Source: an uncultured Clostridia bacterium
Lineage (GTDB): Bacteria > Bacillota > Clostridia > Oscillospirales > Oscillospiraceae
Direction of reading: 5' to 3'
NCBI GenBank assembly: GCA_945635805.1
Contig: CALZCW010000027.1
Location: forward strand, 1 to 7,321
DNA length: 7,321 nt
Shown piece after piece: positions 5,642 through 7,321 of this stretch (its first letter is position 1; each line of letters opens with the position of its first letter). The notes under the pieces were generated by a model. It was not told the DNA's origin. It was given only the letters and a program-made list of their open reading frames with translations, and did no database searches. The translations under genes were made by a program, and so were the position numbers.

Positions 5642-6520
5642 TTATTTCCGCTCGGCAGCCTCGATGACGTGCTTCATCAGAACGCTGGTGGTCACGCTGC
5701 CTACGCCGCCGGGAACGGGGGTGATGGCGTCGACGATGGGCTCCACCTCGTCAAAGACCGCGTCACCGGCGATGGCGCCCAGACCGCCCTTGCTGTTGGG
5801 CTTGTTGGCGTCCCAGTTGATGGAAACGTCGATGACCACCTGACCGGGGCGGACGAAATCCTTGGTCAGGGAGCCGAGAACGCCGGCTGCGGAGACCAGA
5901 ATATCGGCCTTGCGGCAGATGCCGGGGAGATCCTCGGTCTTGGTGTGGCAGACGGTGACGGTGGCGTTTTTGCCCAGCAGCATCATGGCCGCGGGCTTGC
6001 CGACCACCAGGGAACGGCCGATAACCACGGCGTTCTTGCCCTTGCAGTCGATGCCGTAGTAGTCCAGAATTTCCATGCAGGCGGCGGGAGTGCAGGGCGC
6101 AAAGCCCAGATCCGCGCGGCCCTCAAACACGCCGGCGTTGCTCAGATCGGTCATGCAGTCCACGTCCTTTTTGGGATCCAGACGGTTGCAGATCTCGTCG
6201 GTGTCCGCCTTGAGGTGCTTGGGCAGCGGGCGGAACATCAGCACGCCGTGGATGGCGTCGTTGGCGTTGAGCTGGTCGATGGCGAAAAGCACATCCTCCT
6301 TGGTGGCGTCGGCGGGCAGCACGAATTTCTGCACGTCAATGCCGATGAGCTCCGCGCGCTTGGTGGCGCCGCGCTCATAGGACAGGTCGCTGGGATCTTC
6401 GCCGATGCGCAGGATGCCCAGGGTGGGGGTGACGCCCCGCTGCTTCAGGGCGGCGGCGCGTTCGGTCAGCTTTGCGTTGAGGGCGTCGGTGACTTCCTTG
6501 CCCAATAACTGTTTTGCCAT
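5642..6520 (-). CDS. folD: FolD-type methylenetetrahydrofolate dehydrogenase (cyclohydrolase site altered)
   Basis: A 292-residue protein of normal FolD length. FolD oxidises 5,10-methylene-THF with NAD(P)+ to 5,10-methenyl-THF and normally also hydrolyses this to 10-formyl-THF, in the cytoplasm. Recognisable family motifs are the KDVD block (118-121), PCTP (142-145), the Rossmann GRSLVVGKP (168-176), KADILVSAAG (204-213), and the signature ITPVPGGVG (266-274). In the N-terminal catalytic helix Y48 is kept, but an ungapped alignment with recalled E. coli and human sequences puts alanine at 52, where the catalytic Lys (K54 in E. coli, K56 in human) should be. The 'VQLPLP' loop reads MFRPLP (95-100), so the active-site Gln is F96, and VDGF reads VDCM. 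The cyclohydrolase reaction is therefore probably weak or absent, while the dehydrogenase half looks intact. fchA, 11 nt upstream, could supply the missing step. The ATG at 6520 has AAGGAGAG (6533-6526) five nt upstream, overlapping the fchA stop. Confidence 0.93.
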   Translation of the reverse strand: MAKQLLGKEVTDALNAKLTERAAALKQRGVTPTLGILRIGEDPSDLSYERGATKRAELIGIDVQKFVLPADATKEDVLFAIDQLNANDAIHGVLMFRPLPKHLKADTDEICNRLDPKKDVDCMTDLSNAGVFEGRADLGFAPCTPAACMEILDYYGIDCKGKNAVVIGRSLVVGKPAAMMLLGKNATVTVCHTKTEDLPGICRKADILVSAAGVLGSLTKDFVRPGQVVIDVSINWDANKPNSKGGLGAIAGDAVFDEVEPIVDAITPVPGGVGSVTTSVLMKHVIEAAERK

Positions 6521-6531
6521 AGTAACTCTCC

Positions 6532-7152
6532 TTATCGGAAGAAGCCGTTCTTCACGGTTTCAAAGATTTCGTCGGCCATAGCGCCGTACTTGTCCAGCAT
6601 GGACAGGCATTTCGCGTTGAGCTCCTCGGCGTAGGCGCGGTTTTTCAGGGTTTTGGTGTTGATAAAGACGTTGAGGGAGGCGGCCTGGAGGGCAGCTTTG
6701 ACGATGACGGCGCCGCAGCCCGCGTCTGAGACGGCCAGACGGCTGCCCTTGGCGGCGAAAACAGCGATGGCGTCCAGCGCCTCGCAGCACAGCTCCATGA
6801 TGCGCACGGGGACGCGGCAGGCGATAACGGTGGCCTCCTCCATCACCTCGTCGCGGCTGGGGTCATCCTTGGGGATGCCGTAGGCTCTGGCCAGGGGCAG
6901 GAAGCCCTCGGCGTCGGCGGGGACCTGGTTCAGAAGCTCAGTCTGGAGGGCGTCGCACTTCTTCTTGAGGGCGATGATCTCCGCCTCCACGTCGGCGTAT
7001 TTCTTCTTGCCGACGGTGAGGGAGCCGACCATGTTGCCCAGGGCCGTGCCCAGGGCGCCTACCAGTGCGGCAGCGCCGCCGCCGCCGGGTGCAGGCTCGC
7101 TGGAGGCCAGAACGGTCACAAATTCTCTGCAGGATGCAGTGGTCATATCCAT
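6532..7152 (-). CDS. fchA: Methenyltetrahydrofolate cyclohydrolase (cyclodeaminase/cyclohydrolase family)
   Basis: A 206-residue, mostly helical protein of the FTCD_C/FchA family, which hydrolyses 5,10-methenyl-THF to 10-formyl-THF or, in the cyclodeaminase branch, releases ammonia from formimino-THF. Visible family features are SSEPAPGGGGAAALVGALG (17-35), the glycine-rich folate-binding loop; MVGSLTVGKKKY (41-52); D80 in PADAEGF followed by the IPK turn; and SDAGCGAVIVKAALQAASLNV near 140-160. The stand-alone protein without an N-terminal formiminotransferase, beside folD and with no hut genes in view, favours the cyclohydrolase. The ATG at 7152 is chosen because AAGGAGAG (7168-7161) lies eight nt upstream and gives the normal length; the frame is open further to 7215, but that would add 21 unrelated basic residues overlapping the upstream gene. 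The upstream DUF6440 stop is 16 nt away and folD begins 11 nt downstream, so the three form a tight operon. Confidence 0.9.
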   Translation of the reverse strand: MDMTTASCREFVTVLASSEPAPGGGGAAALVGALGTALGNMVGSLTVGKKKYADVEAEIIALKKKCDALQTELLNQVPADAEGFLPLARAYGIPKDDPSRDEVMEEATVIACRVPVRIMELCCEALDAIAVFAAKGSRLAVSDAGCGAVIVKAALQAASLNVFINTKTLKNRAYAEELNAKCLSMLDKYGAMADEIFETVKNGFFR

Positions 7153-7168
7153 AGGAAAATCTCTCCTT

Positions 7169-7321
7169 TTAATCTTCTTTGATGGGAAGCGGGGAAATGA
7201 TGGGCTTGCCCTCACGGTCGAGCAAAACGGTCAAGCCGCCGCCGTAGCCCGCAGTGTGGTAGAAATAGTTCACGCCCGTGACGGTATCGACCCATATTTC
7301 GTTGCCGGACATCGCACCGTC
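7169..7321 (-). CDS. DUF6440-like protein, C-terminal part (partial at 5' end)
   Basis: The minus-strand frame entering from the right edge encodes the final 50 residues of a protein and stops with TAA at 7171-7169. Its sequence contains EIWVDTVTGVNYFYHTAGYG followed by a GGLTVLLDREGKP segment, which closely recalls the 'D..TGVNYLf..sGYaGGLTpLLD.dGkPv' core of small DUF6440 proteins common in clostridia. The function of that family is unknown. An in-frame ATG at 7312-7310 would give a 47-residue product, but the frame is open to the edge and the family normally has residues before this core, so the start is likely outside. Its stop lies next to the fchA ribosome binding site, indicating cotranscription with fchA and folD. 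Confidence 0.7.
   Translation of the reverse strand, partial: DGAMSGNEIWVDTVTGVNYFYHTAGYGGGLTVLLDREGKPIISPLPIKED

Noticed and set aside
5366..6508. Open frame of 380 codons on the plus strand opposite folD
   Set aside because: Antisense shadow of folD; G/A/D/H-rich translation without a fold signature.
7153..7215. Upstream extension of fchA to the ATG at 7215
   Set aside because: It would overlap the DUF6440 coding end, add 21 basic residues absent from the family, and ignore the good ribosome binding site before 7152.

Overview
The window looks like chromosomal DNA from a GC-rich, low-complexity-free Firmicute, most likely a gut clostridium of the Oscillospiraceae/Ruminococcaceae type. This placement is inferred from strong AGGAG-type ribosome binding sites, GC-rich codon use, and a gene set that includes an RqcP/YabO-like S4 protein, FchA next to FolD, a DUF1576 membrane protein and a DUF6440 protein. 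No tRNA, rRNA, CRISPR array, transposase or phage gene was seen. Two sets of genes converge on a hairpin-rich spacer at about 3.58-3.78 kb.

Left part, + strand: the window opens in the C-terminal part of trigger factor (tig), which ends at 351 and is followed by a strong intrinsic terminator (366-402). A probable promoter (393-421) then drives trkA-trkH-rqcP. TrkA is the NAD-binding peripheral subunit of a potassium uptake system, and TrkH is its membrane channel subunit; the two genes overlap by 4 nt. The third gene encodes an S4-domain protein of the RqcP/YabO family, linked in Bacillus to ribosome-associated quality control.

Middle: the spacer between rqcP and the convergent minus-strand genes is almost entirely inverted repeats: a terminator-like hairpin, four further hairpins or palindromes, and a 16-bp inverted repeat whose right end supplies the stop codon of the neighbouring lipoprotein gene. 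It resembles a small non-coding palindromic or mobile element.

Right part, - strand, read from right to left: a DUF6440 gene (partial), fchA, folD, a DUF1576 polytopic membrane protein, and a small proline/threonine/acidic-rich lipoprotein. The first three are separated by 11-16 nt and look like one operon; the last two follow after gaps of 115 and 48 nt. FchA (methenyl-THF cyclohydrolase) and FolD (methylene-THF dehydrogenase) together interconvert 5,10-methylene-THF and 10-formyl-THF. This FolD lacks the lysine and glutamine expected in the cyclohydrolase site, so FchA probably does the hydrolysis step while FolD acts mainly as the dehydrogenase. The roles of the DUF6440, DUF1576 and lipoprotein genes in this group are unknown.
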